From the NCBI RefSeq assembly GCF_000308655.1, contig NZ_BAGC01000113.1, positions 155,623-219,622 on the forward strand: a stretch of DNA of 64,000 nt, given 5' to 3'. This DNA is from Nocardia niigatensis NBRC 100131. Its GTDB lineage: Bacteria; Actinomycetota; Actinomycetes; Mycobacteriales; Mycobacteriaceae. The first letter of the stretch is position 1. Every line of letters begins with the position of its first letter. The notes beneath the pieces are model-generated. The model worked only from the letters and a program-made list of their open reading frames with translations, did no database searches and had not been told where the DNA came from. Position numbers and translations under genes: made by a program. Of this stretch, positions 7,472 through 15,489 are shown piece after piece.

Positions 7472-9478
7472 TCAGGCCGCGCCCCCGGACCCGGTGATCC
7501 CGCGCCGCACCTCGCCGGCCGTGTGCGCCTCGCGCGGCACGGCTCGCGCCCGCGAGGAGTGCAGCTGCCACGGCACGCTCGTCACCATCACGCCCGGCTC
7601 GAACAGCAGTCGCGCCTTGAGCCGCAGCGAACTCTGGTTGTGCAGCAGGTTCTCCCACCAGCGTCCGACCACGTACTCGGGGATGAACACGCTCACCACA
7701 TCCCGGGGCCGCGACTTACGCTGGCGTTTGATCTCTTCCAGCACCGGCCGGGTGATCTCGCGGTACGGCGATTCGATGACCTTCAGCGGAATCCCGACGT
7801 GGTAGGTCTCCCAGTCCTGGGCGAGGTGGCGAGTGTCGGCGTCGTCCACGTTCACGGTCACCGCGGTCAGCGTGTCGGGCCGGGTGGCGCGCGCGAACTG
7901 CACGGCCCGCTGGGTCGCCTTGTGCCATCCCGACACCAGCACCAGCGCGTGCACCCGTCCCGGCAGCGTCTCCAGATCGTCCGGGTCGATCTCCAGCTCC
8001 ACCCGCACCGACGAATAGTGCCGGTGGATCAGCCACATCCCCACCACCAGGATCGGCATGGCGATGACCACCAGGTACGCACCGTGGGTGAACTTGGTGA
8101 TCATGACGACCACCAGCACCACGCCCGTGAAGCAGGCGCCGAACGCATTGATGAGGCGGGCCCGGTGAATTCGCAGCCGCTCACTCCGGCTCTCGCCGGT
8201 CCGCAGCTCCCGATTCCAATGCCGGACCATGCCCGCCTGGCACAGCGTGAACGAGGTGAACACGCCCATGATGTAGAGCTGGATGAGCCGCGTCGTGGAT
8301 CCGTCGAAGGCATAGATCAGCGTGCCGGCCACCACCGCCAGCAGGATGATGCCATTGGAGAAGGCCAGCCGGTCGCCGCGGGTATGCAACTGCCGCGGCA
8401 TGTAGCGGCGTTGCGCCAGGATCGAATTCAGCAGCGGGAAGCCGTTGTAGGCGGTGTTGGCGGCCAGAATCAGGATCAGGGCCGTGGTCACCATCAGGTA
8501 GTAGAAGGCGATGCTGTGCCCGCCGAAGACCGCCGCCGAGATCTGCGCGATGACCGTCTTCTGCGCGTCGGTGTGGCAGTCGCCCTCGAATCCGATGAGG
8601 TCGCAGGTGTTTTCGACCATCCGGGTCTTGGTGATCATGGCCAGCGCCGTCACCCCGGAGAACATGGCGATGGCGATGACGCCCATGGCGGTCATGGTGC
8701 GGGCGGCGTTGAGCGCCTTGGGTTTCCGGAACGCGGGCACCCCGTTCGAGATGGCCTCCGCGCCGGTCAGCGCGGTACATCCGGAGGAGAACGCCCGCAG
8801 CAGCAGGAACGCCACGCCCGCGGTGGACAGCCCGACCTGTTCGGCGTGGATCTGATAGTGGGCGCTCTCGGCCACCGGCGTGTGCCCGAGCAGTGTCTGA
8901 CCCAGCCCGACCACGATGAGCGCGAACACGCCGAGAACGAATCCATAGGTGGGAATAGCGAAGGCTCGCCCGGATTCCCGCACACCGCGCAGATTCATGG
9001 CGGTCAGGAAGACGATGAATGCGAGATTGACGGTTACCCGGTACGGATTCAGATCCGGAATGGCGGAAATGATGTTGTCCACTCCGGCTGCCACGGATAC
9101 CGCGACCGTCATGACGTAATCGACCAGCAGCGCCGCCGCCACGACCAGGCCGGGCAGCGCCCCGAGGTTTTCGGCCACCACCTCGTAGGAGCCGCCGCCG
9201 GACGGATACGCCTGCACGACCTGCCGATACGACAGCGCGACCACCGCCAGCAGCACCACGACGCCCCCGGCCACGACCGGGGTGAGATGGAGGTAGGCCA
9301 GCCCGCCCAGGGTCAGGATGAGCAGGATCTCCTGCGTGGCGTAGGCGACCGACGACAGCGGGTCACTGGCGAAAATGGGCAGTGCGAGTCGTTTGGGCAG
9401 CAGGGTCTCCCCGAGCCGATCGCTGCGAAACGGGCGTCCGAGCACGAGTCGTTTGGCTACGTCGATCGGTGAAACCAC
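7472..9478 (-). CDS. APC-superfamily permease, KimA-like (potassium uptake candidate)
   Basis: 668 aa, about 12 membrane helices in the first 470 residues, then a cytoplasmic C-terminal domain (from about residue 485, EIDPDDLETLPGRVHALVLVSG). The start ALPIFASDPLSSVAYATQEIL is typical of the KimA/YdaO group rather than of ordinary amino-acid permeases. Bacillus KimA is a proton-coupled potassium importer. The GTG start at 9478 puts the usual short basic leader before the first helix. It converges with the deacetylase with only 3 bp between stops. I looked for and did not find a c-di-AMP riboswitch upstream. Confidence 0.8.
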   Translation of the reverse strand: MVSPIDVAKRLVLGRPFRSDRLGETLLPKRLALPIFASDPLSSVAYATQEILLILTLGGLAYLHLTPVVAGGVVVLLAVVALSYRQVVQAYPSGGGSYEVVAENLGALPGLVVAAALLVDYVMTVAVSVAAGVDNIISAIPDLNPYRVTVNLAFIVFLTAMNLRGVRESGRAFAIPTYGFVLGVFALIVVGLGQTLLGHTPVAESAHYQIHAEQVGLSTAGVAFLLLRAFSSGCTALTGAEAISNGVPAFRKPKALNAARTMTAMGVIAIAMFSGVTALAMITKTRMVENTCDLIGFEGDCHTDAQKTVIAQISAAVFGGHSIAFYYLMVTTALILILAANTAYNGFPLLNSILAQRRYMPRQLHTRGDRLAFSNGIILLAVVAGTLIYAFDGSTTRLIQLYIMGVFTSFTLCQAGMVRHWNRELRTGESRSERLRIHRARLINAFGACFTGVVLVVVMITKFTHGAYLVVIAMPILVVGMWLIHRHYSSVRVELEIDPDDLETLPGRVHALVLVSGWHKATQRAVQFARATRPDTLTAVTVNVDDADTRHLAQDWETYHVGIPLKVIESPYREITRPVLEEIKRQRKSRPRDVVSVFIPEYVVGRWWENLLHNQSSLRLKARLLFEPGVMVTSVPWQLHSSRARAVPREAHTAGEVRRGITGSGGAA

Positions 9479-9652
9479 GTTCGGAGCCTAGGGCGGAAAA
9501 CCGGATGAGTCGGAACCCCATGCCGTAGGGATTTCGTAAAGATACTGAGCGGTCCGGTGCTTTCCCTTGCAGGTTCCGAGACTTGTGCGGTTGATCGAAC
9601 AACCACCTAGACTGTCTGGGACGTGGTCGAGGTTTTATGGAGAGGTGACACG

Positions 9653-10429
9653 ATGGGAGACCGGACGGTCGTCGCCGACGTTGCCGACGAGTTGGCACGC
9701 CGTGTGGCATCCGGGGAGTACGAGCCCGGTGGTCTGATGCCGTCCGTCCGGCAGGTCGCCGACGAATTCGACCTGAATCGTGCGACGGCGCAATTGATTC
9801 TGGGCCGGCTCGAATCCTACGGATTCGTGGACGCGTACCGCGGCAAGGGATTCGTCATCCGGGACGTGCGCGCCGAGGGTGGCGTGGATGTGTACCGCCG
9901 GCTGTTCCGGCTGTCCATGCCGGACCCGGACATGGCCGCGGACATGTTCGGCAATATCGTCGACGAGGAGCGCGGCATCGCGCTCGAGGCGCTGCTCGCC
10001 TACACCGGCGGCGAACGCGCCATCGATCCGGCGGTCCTCAAGGACGAGATCGACGAACTGGAAACCCTTGCGCGCGGCGCGGACCCGGATCCGCATCGCA
10101 TGCTGAGCATCGAGCTGGGGCTGTTGCGCCGGCTGCTCACCGCGCTCGGGCACACGGTGCAGCGCGCGGTGCTCAACTCCATCGGCGAGATGGTGCTGGA
10201 GGTGCCGGAGGCGGTGCAGGCCTACTTCGCGGTCTCGCCGGACCTGCACGTGCTGGTGTGGCGGGCGCTGGTCGCGGTGTGGGAGTCCGACAGCGGGCCG
10301 AGTCAGGCGCAGCTGGCGCTGTTCGAGGATCTGTTCGGCATGTACCACCGGAAGGTGGTGGCGCGCTTCGAGGAACTGGTCGGGGCGGCCGGGGCCGAAT
10401 CCGCCGACGTGGTGGCCGCGACGGCCTGA
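9653..10429 (+). CDS. GntR family transcriptional regulator
   Basis: 258 aa. Residues 5-75 form the GntR winged helix (VADELARRVASGEYEPGG, MPSVRQVADEFDLNRATAQ, RGKGFVI). The C-terminal 180 residues are all-helical and acidic and resemble a FadR/FCD-type effector domain, but I cannot point to its metal ligands. The ATG at 9653 follows GGAGAGG; a TTG/GTG 30 nt upstream lacks one. It is not in an obvious operon, and its target is unknown. Confidence 0.85.
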   Translation: MGDRTVVADVADELARRVASGEYEPGGLMPSVRQVADEFDLNRATAQLILGRLESYGFVDAYRGKGFVIRDVRAEGGVDVYRRLFRLSMPDPDMAADMFGNIVDEERGIALEALLAYTGGERAIDPAVLKDEIDELETLARGADPDPHRMLSIELGLLRRLLTALGHTVQRAVLNSIGEMVLEVPEAVQAYFAVSPDLHVLVWRALVAVWESDSGPSQAQLALFEDLFGMYHRKVVARFEELVGAAGAESADVVAATA

Positions 10430-10508
10430 AGAGACTGGACCGATCCGATCACGCCCGTTTCAAATCCGACGGGTCGGTTTCGTCTCAGACAACCCCGCTT
10501 GGCAGAAA

Positions 10509-10802
10509 TTATTGCCCGATCACGGCATTCATGATGGTGCCCGCGCTCGTCGCGATGATCCCGCCGACGAGCGCGCCGGCCACCTGCTTGGGCGCCTGCA
10601 CGCCGCCGCCGCTCCACTTCTCCCAGGCGAAGCGGCCACCCGCATAGGTGATGGCCAGCACCCCTGAGAGCAGGACGAACCAGGTGAAGTACCGGACCAG
10701 CCGCATCAGCTTGTCCGCCACCGGCGGGGTCTCGGGGGTCGGATTGGAGATCTGCGCGTGCTGAAGCTGCGTCAACAGCTCGTGGGCGGCAATAAGAAAC
10801 AT
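10509..10802 (-). CDS. Small membrane protein, two TM segments
   Basis: 97 aa from the ATG at 10802. A short amphipathic start (FLIAAHELLTQLQ) and a Pro/Thr-rich loop are followed by two hydrophobic helices (about residues 39-57 and 76-94). The end, GGIIATSAGTIMNAVIGQ, resembles small conjugation-type or phage-type 2-TM proteins of actinobacteria, but no specific family is recognised. A TTG 22 codons upstream is an alternative start. The ribosome-binding site is weak. Confidence 0.5.
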   Translation of the reverse strand: MFLIAAHELLTQLQHAQISNPTPETPPVADKLMRLVRYFTWFVLLSGVLAITYAGGRFAWEKWSGGGVQAPKQVAGALVGGIIATSAGTIMNAVIGQ

Positions 10803-10937
10803 CTCGGCGCTCTTCCGCGTGATGGCATGTCCATCTCCGGAGTACCCGCCGGACGTGGTGCCGCGCAAGGGAAGTCGTGCTCTGAAAGGTCATCGGGTGT
10901 GGACGCGCGAAAGCAATAGTGCGCGCGCCCGGTACAT

Positions 10938-11129
10938 TCAGTCCACGTCGTTGTCCGCGGACAGATAGGCTACGGCCGCCAGATACTGTCGGCACGCGAA
11001 GTGCTGATCGTGCGCGCGCAGGATGGCGCGGGCCTGGCGATAGGTGAGGGTGCGCGGTTCGACCGCGCAATCGTTGGGAATTTCGTTCCGAGCTGCCACA
11101 TCGGTGGAACGGACGAGCATCTGCGTCAT
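10938..11129 (-). CDS. Small conserved-looking hypothetical protein of the DUF397/XRE island
   Basis: 63 aa. The central part, LTYRQARAILRAHDQHFACRQYLAA, resembles small proteins I have seen beside XRE/DUF397 genes in Nocardia; function unknown. The ATG at 11129 is about 29 nt downstream of the transcription start expected from the promoter at 11165-11194. That promoter is overlapped by the same palindrome as the one before the 82-aa gene at 13106, so the two are likely co-regulated. Confidence 0.55.
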   Translation of the reverse strand: MTQMLVRSTDVAARNEIPNDCAVEPRTLTYRQARAILRAHDQHFACRQYLAAVAYLSADNDVD

Positions 11130-11558
11130 GGGATGCCTCTGGCCGATTAGGGGATGATCCACCGAGTTTAGGATCCCGGATCGTACAGATGCAAGCACAT
11201 CTGCACGCTCGAATCCGGTTTCCCCGGCTGAGGCCCGGATCCCCGCCGGCTCCAATCCCGCTGTCGGCCGCGAACTCTGGCGTCACGTGACTATTCGGAC
11301 ATCGAGTTTCCGGGAGCAATCGGACGAACGGGATCGGCGAGCCGGTATTGTCCGAAATCCTTCGCAACTTTGCTTGGCCTTTCGGTGAACCAAGATCAAA
11401 CCTGTTGTGTTGCAAAGGATGTGCTCTTCCGAGGCCATCGATGCCGGGCAATCTGCGTGCTATCGTCGTGCTTGCGGTTGCAACTGTAAGTACACCTGAT
11501 CGAACATTTGCAAGTACTGGGACCACCGTCTGCGGGCGGTACTGGCAAGGAGTCTGAA
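11130..11558. other. Intergenic control region of the DUF397/XRE island
   Basis: No gene is seen in these 429 bases. They hold the palindromic promoter of the leftward 63-aa gene (11165-11203) and, nearer the DUF397 gene, a degenerate copy of the palindrome at 11481-11498 (CAACTG-TAAGTA-CACCTG) plus a half-site TGCAAGTAC at 11509-11517. The region is less GC-rich than the genes on either side. Confidence 0.5.
11165..11203 (-). promoter_or_regulatory. Sigma-70-like promoter overlapped by CAGATG-N6-CATCTG palindrome (copy 1)
   Basis: On the minus strand TTGCAT (11194-11189) and TAAACT (11170-11165) are separated by 18 nt. The inverted repeat CAGATG-CAAGCA-CATCTG (11186-11203) covers the -35 box. 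The same layout recurs at 13212-13250. Confidence 0.6.
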
Positions 11559-11789
11559 ATGACGGACATCTCGGCAACCCCGATCGATCGCTCGAACCTG
11601 TTGTGGCGCAAGAGCACATTCAGCAATCCCAGTGGGAACTGCGTGGAGATGGCCCCCATGTCCGATGGACAGGTGGCCGTGCGCAACTCCCGCGACCCCG
11701 AGGGCTCGCTGATCGTGTACACGCGACCGGAGATCGACGCGTTCCTGCGCGGCGCGAAGAGTGGAGAATTCGACGACCTCGCGCGCTGA
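11559..11789 (+). CDS. DUF397 domain protein
   Basis: 76 aa, a single DUF397 domain: WRKSTFSNPSGNCVEMAP, VAVRNSRDPEG and IVYTRPEIDAFLRGAKSGEFDDL are its three conserved blocks. In actinomycetes these small proteins are encoded beside XRE/DUF5753 DNA-binding proteins and are thought to bind and modulate them, as in the whiJ and bldB-type loci of Streptomyces. AAGGAG lies 6 nt before the ATG at 11559. The XRE partner starts 87 bp downstream on the same strand. Confidence 0.88.
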   Translation: MTDISATPIDRSNLLWRKSTFSNPSGNCVEMAPMSDGQVAVRNSRDPEGSLIVYTRPEIDAFLRGAKSGEFDDLAR

Positions 11790-11875
11790 GCGGTAGCATT
11801 GGCAATCGGCGCGGTGGTTCGCGACAGACGGTTGTGAGTCCACTGACGGCAAACCCGAGCATCGGAGTGGACCCC

Positions 11876-12763
11876 ATGATCGCAGAACCCGTTGCCCACG
11901 ATCGGGCGGATTCCGCTGTCGCCGAACGTGGCCCGACCGCACTGCGCATCGCGGTCGGTAGCCAGCTACGGAAGCTGAGGGAACAGAGCGGTATTACACG
12001 TGAGGCCGCGGGTGATCACATCCGCGGCTCTCACGCGAAGATCAGTCGTCTGGAACTCGGTCGGACCGGATTCAAGGAGCGCGATATCCGGGATCTGTTG
12101 GCGCTGTACGGCGTTGACGATCCCGGCGAGCGCGAGCAGTTCCTCGAACTGGTTCGCAAGGCCAACCAGCCGGGATGGTGGCATCGCTACAGCGATCTGC
12201 TGCCGCCCTGGTTCGAAACCTATCTGGGCCTCGAGCACGCGGCGAAATCCATTCGTACCTATGAGGGGCAGCTGGTCCCGGGTCTGCTGCAGACCCCGGA
12301 CTACGCTCGCTCGGTCGTCGCTCTCGGGCACGACGCGGATGGAGAGCGCCGCGTCTCGCTGCGCCGGCGTCGCCAGGAGCTACTCACCCGCGACGGCGCG
12401 CCGAGCTTCTGGGCCGTCCTGGACGAGGCGGTGCTGCACCGCCCCGTCGGCGGTCCTGGCGTGCTTCGCGGTCAGATCGAGCACCTCATCGATATGTCCA
12501 AATTGCCCAATGTGACCATCCAGGTGCTGCCTTACGCGGCGGGTGGCCATGCGGCTGCGGGAAGTTCGTTCACCATGCTCCGCTTCGCCGAGTCCGAACT
12601 CCCCGACATCGTCTATCTCGAGCAGTTGACGAGCGCGCTGTATCTGGACCGCCGACAGGATCTGGAGCTCTACCGTCAGGTCATGGACCAGCTGAGTGTG
12701 CAGGCGGAGCCGCCGGAGCGCTCGCGCAAGGAGCTGGCGCGGATCGCGTCCGAGCTCGACTGA
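11876..12763 (+). CDS. XRE family regulator with DUF5753 domain
   Basis: 295 aa. Residues 22-82 form a helix-turn-helix (LRKLREQSGITREAAGDHIRGSHAKISRLELGRTG, here quoted in part as SHAKISRLELGRTG). From about residue 105 the DUF5753 domain starts (WFETYLGLEHAAKSIRTYE, VPGLLQTPDYAR, FWAVLDEAVLHR, IQVLPYAAGGH). GGAG precedes the ATG at 11876. It follows DUF397 on the same strand and is closed by a strong hairpin. It is the best candidate to bind the palindromes at 11186 and 13233. Confidence 0.9.
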   Translation: MIAEPVAHDRADSAVAERGPTALRIAVGSQLRKLREQSGITREAAGDHIRGSHAKISRLELGRTGFKERDIRDLLALYGVDDPGEREQFLELVRKANQPGWWHRYSDLLPPWFETYLGLEHAAKSIRTYEGQLVPGLLQTPDYARSVVALGHDADGERRVSLRRRRQELLTRDGAPSFWAVLDEAVLHRPVGGPGVLRGQIEHLIDMSKLPNVTIQVLPYAAGGHAAAGSSFTMLRFAESELPDIVYLEQLTSALYLDRRQDLELYRQVMDQLSVQAEPPERSRKELARIASELD

Positions 12764-12779
12764 AAGTCCGTACATACGG

Positions 12780-12807
12780 ATAAGGGGCCCCTTACGGGGC
12801 CCCTATC
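12780..12807. terminator. Bidirectional terminator hairpin
   Basis: GATAAGGGGCCCC and GGGGCCCCTATC form near-perfect arms (one bulged A) around a TTAC loop. The hairpin lies between the XRE gene and the convergent 82-aa gene. There is no long T-tract. Confidence 0.6.
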
Positions 12808-12857
12808 AGCGTGCCGCCGACCTTGACGAGTGGGCCTGCGGCACGGCCGGATTCGGA

Positions 12858-13106
12858 TTACTGCCTGATGAAACTGGAGGCGATACGCCAGAACGCCTCC
12901 GGCTGCATGGTGTGCAGATCCCAGTCGTTCACCATGGCATGCGCCGTGGTGACGATCCGCTCGATGTCGAAGTCATACCGAGTGGCCGCTCCGGTGGATT
13001 CGACCTGGCGGATGACGAAAGCGGTTGCCGTCTCACGTGAATAGGTTTGCTCCGGCTGACTTCTGTCGGCAAACCCGAGTCGGCTGAGGTTGATTGGCTG
13101 GTTCAT
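12858..13106 (-). CDS. Small hypothetical protein of the DUF397/XRE island
   Basis: 82 aa, unknown function. The second half (DFDIERIVTTAHAMVNDWDL, then HTMQPEAFWRIASSFIRQ) looks like a compact helical domain common among small Nocardia proteins. An AGGGGCG ribosome-binding site lies 5 nt before the ATG at 13106. Its promoter, about 105 nt further up, carries the CAGATG-N6-CATCTG palindrome, which ties it to the XRE/DUF397 locus. Confidence 0.6.
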   Translation of the reverse strand: MNQPINLSRLGFADRSQPEQTYSRETATAFVIRQVESTGAATRYDFDIERIVTTAHAMVNDWDLHTMQPEAFWRIASSFIRQ

Positions 13107-13460
13107 TCGAACGCCCCTGACGCCAGGCCGACGGCTAACCGTGGGCGAAGAATCGCCGGTGATTCACCGCTCGGCTCTCTGGTTGTCCCCTTATTAGTGC
13201 CTTGCACGACGAGTCTATGACCGTGCATTGCGCAGATGCAAGTACATCTGCAACATCGAATTCCCAGCGCCAGAGTAGTTTTCGGGATGCTATGAGTTTG
13301 CGAAACCAGGGTTGGCAAAAGGTTGCTTTCGGCCCCGAGCAGGGCTTTTCCAGTACTTCCGATCGAAAGTTCCGGAGGGAATGGACTGTTCCGCTTTATC
13401 CAGGAATTTGCGGAAGATCAAACTTGGCCCTGACGGGCGCAAACACGGCCGGCGAAGCGC
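13107..13460. other. Intergenic region, relatively AT-rich, holding the copy-2 promoter
   Basis: No open frame here has a ribosome-binding site or a recognisable product. Apart from the promoter and palindrome at 13212-13250 I see nothing identifiable between 13251 and 13460. Confidence 0.5.
13212..13250 (-). promoter_or_regulatory. Sigma-70-like promoter overlapped by CAGATG-N6-CATCTG palindrome (copy 2)
   Basis: On the minus strand TTGCAT (13241-13236) and TAGACT (13217-13212) are 18 nt apart. The inverted repeat CAGATG-CAAGTA-CATCTG spans 13233-13250. Both boxes, the spacing and the palindrome position copy the promoter at 11165-11203. Confidence 0.6.
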
Positions 13461-13706
13461 TCAAACTCGCTCCTGACGGGCCGCGTCCCGGCGCATCGCG
13501 GCTTTGATCCGGCGGTGCTCGATGACCATCAGGCCGATTCCGAAACGCAGGCACACCGCGCCGGCGAGCCCGAACAGGGCGCTCCAGCTGAGTGCGCCGT
13601 AACCGGCGGTGGTCAAAGTCAAAGCGATCGCGACGATTCCGGTCGCGGCCAGAATCGGTCCGGGGAGATTGTGGGTCTCGTCGTAGGCGGGCGGAGTGAC
13701 AGGCAT
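13461..13706 (-). CDS. Small membrane protein, possibly UsfY-like
   Basis: 81 aa with two membrane helices (about residues 15-34 and 42-62) and a basic cytoplasmic end (IEHRRIKAAMRRDAARQ). The HNLPGPIL entry into helix one and the EHRR exit from helix two resemble mycobacterial UsfY, a small protein of unknown function linked to the sigF region, but the similarity is weak. AAAGGA lies 9 nt before the ATG. It is upstream-oriented toward no obvious partner. Confidence 0.5.
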   Translation of the reverse strand: MPVTPPAYDETHNLPGPILAATGIVAIALTLTTAGYGALSWSALFGLAGAVCLRFGIGLMVIEHRRIKAAMRRDAARQERV

Positions 13707-13775
13707 CGAGGCTGTCCTTTCTCCGGGTGATGCGGTGGCGATAACAACCGGGATACCCGGGCCGGTGTGGGTGAA

Positions 13776-14363
13776 TCACACCGCGGGGGACCCGCGTTCG
13801 CTACGGCCGTCGGTGATCCCCAGATCGTCCAGCAGGCCGAGAAACGCGCGCGCATAGGGTGAGCCCGCCGTTTCGCGCCGCACCCGCTCCCAGTCGACCT
13901 GGGCACGCAATTCCCGCGCGATGTTCAGCAGCCGGGTGAAATCCACCCGCTGCGGATCGGACACGGTGAGTTCGTCCACCAGGAAGTCGGCGACCGTCAC
14001 CACGGGCGCGGCGATCGAGCCGATGGGCAGTCGCTCGGCCCGTGCCAGCAGCGCGTCGGTGACGGGACGATAGTTGGGCCGAAAGACCAGGTCGACGCGA
14101 ATGTCGCGGTCGTACAGTGTGGTCCGCTCGGTGTCGGCCGTCTTCAGCGGCGGTCGCAGTCCGGCGGCGGCCAGCAGGCTCAGCCCGCGTGTCACGTCCG
14201 CGGGCCGCAGCAGTACGTCGACCTCGGACTGCGGGCCGGTGACCGGTCCGCCGCGGGCGTACACCGCGCAGTCGCCGGTGACGGCACAGGGAATGTCGTT
14301 GTCCTGCAGGACGTGGACGGTGCGCGTGAGGGTGCCGAGCAGCCGGTCGATGGAACGGACCAT
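13776..14363 (-). CDS. Putative nucleotidyltransferase-fold protein
   Basis: 195 aa. The segment IPCAVTGDCAVYARGG followed by SEVDVLLRP is the GG/GS-type entry and the DxD-like metal site of the nucleotidyltransferase superfamily; a later acidic strand is IRVDLVF. It resembles the small substrate-binding nucleotidyltransferases found in many genomes, and the physiological substrate is unknown. I take the ATG at 14363; a TTG at 14483 would add 40 residues and run into the divergent thioesterase start. Confidence 0.6.
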   Translation of the reverse strand: MVRSIDRLLGTLTRTVHVLQDNDIPCAVTGDCAVYARGGPVTGPQSEVDVLLRPADVTRGLSLLAAAGLRPPLKTADTERTTLYDRDIRVDLVFRPNYRPVTDALLARAERLPIGSIAAPVVTVADFLVDELTVSDPQRVDFTRLLNIARELRAQVDWERVRRETAGSPYARAFLGLLDDLGITDGRSERGSPAV

Positions 14364-14488
14364 AGTGATGGCGTACCCGTGATCTCGCGGGCTAATCCGG
14401 AACGTGCCGTGCCCATCCAGCGGGCCCTGGATTGAAGCGGTTTCCTCGCGTGTGTTAGGTCTGAGAAGTAGTGGATCGATCAACCTGA

Positions 14489-15340
14489 GTGGACGGAGCC
14501 GGTGTCGTGGTGGATGTGCCCGCGTATTTCGACGAGGTGGACGGCGGGTTCTTCCCGACGTCGTTCGCGGCCAGCCAGTGGTCCTCGGCGCAGGTGGTCG
14601 GCCCGGCCCTGACCGGCCTGCTGGCGCGCGAGCTCGAGCGCGGGCATGCCACCGACGGGTTCGTGCCGGTGCGGCTGACCGTGGACCTGTTCAGCGCGGC
14701 GCGCTTCGAGCACGCCACCACCCCGAGCGTGCGGGTGCGCGACGGCCGGCGGATCCGGGTCGCGGACGTGAGCGTGGTGCAGGGCGGCACGGTGGCCGCG
14801 CGCGCCACCGCGGTGCTGCTGCAGCCGGCCGAGCAGCCGCCGGGGGAGCTGTGGCGGCGCGAGCGGGAGCCGGAGCCGCCGTCGCTGGAGATCGCGCCGC
14901 CCTCGCCGCTGCCGCAGATACCGCTGTTCCACAGCGGGGAAAACTCGCCGGCGTGGAGCTCGGTGCCCACCGAGCACGAGAACAACCTCCGGAAACGCAC
15001 CTGGCAGAACCCGATTCGGGTGGTGACGGGCGAGGAGCTGACCCCGTTCGTGCGGGTCGGCGTGGTGGCCGAGGCCGCCAGCATGATGACCAACTGGGGT
15101 GACAAGGGCATCGGGTTCATCAATACCGATATGACGCTGGGGCTTTCCCGTCAGCCGGTGGGCACCGAGATCGGTGTGGAGGCCGACAGCCACTTCAGCG
15201 AGCGCGGCCTGGCGGTCGGCGTCGCCACCCTGTTCGACCGGATCGGCTCCTTCGGCAGCTGCATGGTGACCTCGGTGTCCAATGCCGGACGGCAGATCAG
15301 CACCGCGCAGCTGGACATGGTGATGCGCCGGCGGATGTGA
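14489..15340 (+). CDS. Acyl-CoA thioesterase-like double-hotdog protein
   Basis: About 280 aa. Two hotdog repeats are visible: the first contains LTVDLFSAARF and VSVVQGGTVAARATAVLLQ, the second FINTDMTLGLSRQPVGTEIGVEADSHFSERGLAVG (quoted in part as GTEIGVEADSHFSERGLAVG). This matches the thioesterase-like (4HBT_3/TesB-type) family of mycolata. The GTG at 14489 is the longest start; GTGs at 14507 and 14510 are better placed behind ACGGAG, so the true protein may be 6-7 residues shorter. Likely role: acyl-CoA or acyl-ACP hydrolysis in lipid turnover. Confidence 0.75.
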   Translation: MDGAGVVVDVPAYFDEVDGGFFPTSFAASQWSSAQVVGPALTGLLARELERGHATDGFVPVRLTVDLFSAARFEHATTPSVRVRDGRRIRVADVSVVQGGTVAARATAVLLQPAEQPPGELWRREREPEPPSLEIAPPSPLPQIPLFHSGENSPAWSSVPTEHENNLRKRTWQNPIRVVTGEELTPFVRVGVVAEAASMMTNWGDKGIGFINTDMTLGLSRQPVGTEIGVEADSHFSERGLAVGVATLFDRIGSFGSCMVTSVSNAGRQISTAQLDMVMRRRM

Positions 15341-15489
15341 AACGGCAATTTCCGGGCACGGCACGGTCTCGATGTTGCGTCGAAGCGACGAGTCCGGAGT
15401 GCGGATCAGACTGTCCCAGTAGGCTCGGGCGCGCGAGAGACGAGGAGCTGCCCGGTTCGCCCGACAATTTCTGATCCGTAGGGGTTTTT

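Noticed and set aside
9479..9652. c-di-AMP (ydaO-type) riboswitch before the KimA-like gene
   Set aside because: The region before the GTG is short and I cannot find the conserved ydaO blocks in it.
10438..10508. Small hairpin (CCGAC-GG-GTCGG) as terminator of the GntR gene
   Set aside because: Stem too short and loop too small to claim; noted only as a possibility.
11460..11489. Third leftward promoter in the XRE island, at the degenerate palindrome
   Set aside because: TTACAG is present but the sequence 18 nt on (CGATAG) is not a credible -10 box.
9653..14363. Prophage or integrated element around the XRE genes
   Set aside because: No integrase, attachment repeats or phage structural genes; DUF397/XRE pairs are normal chromosomal genes in actinomycetes.
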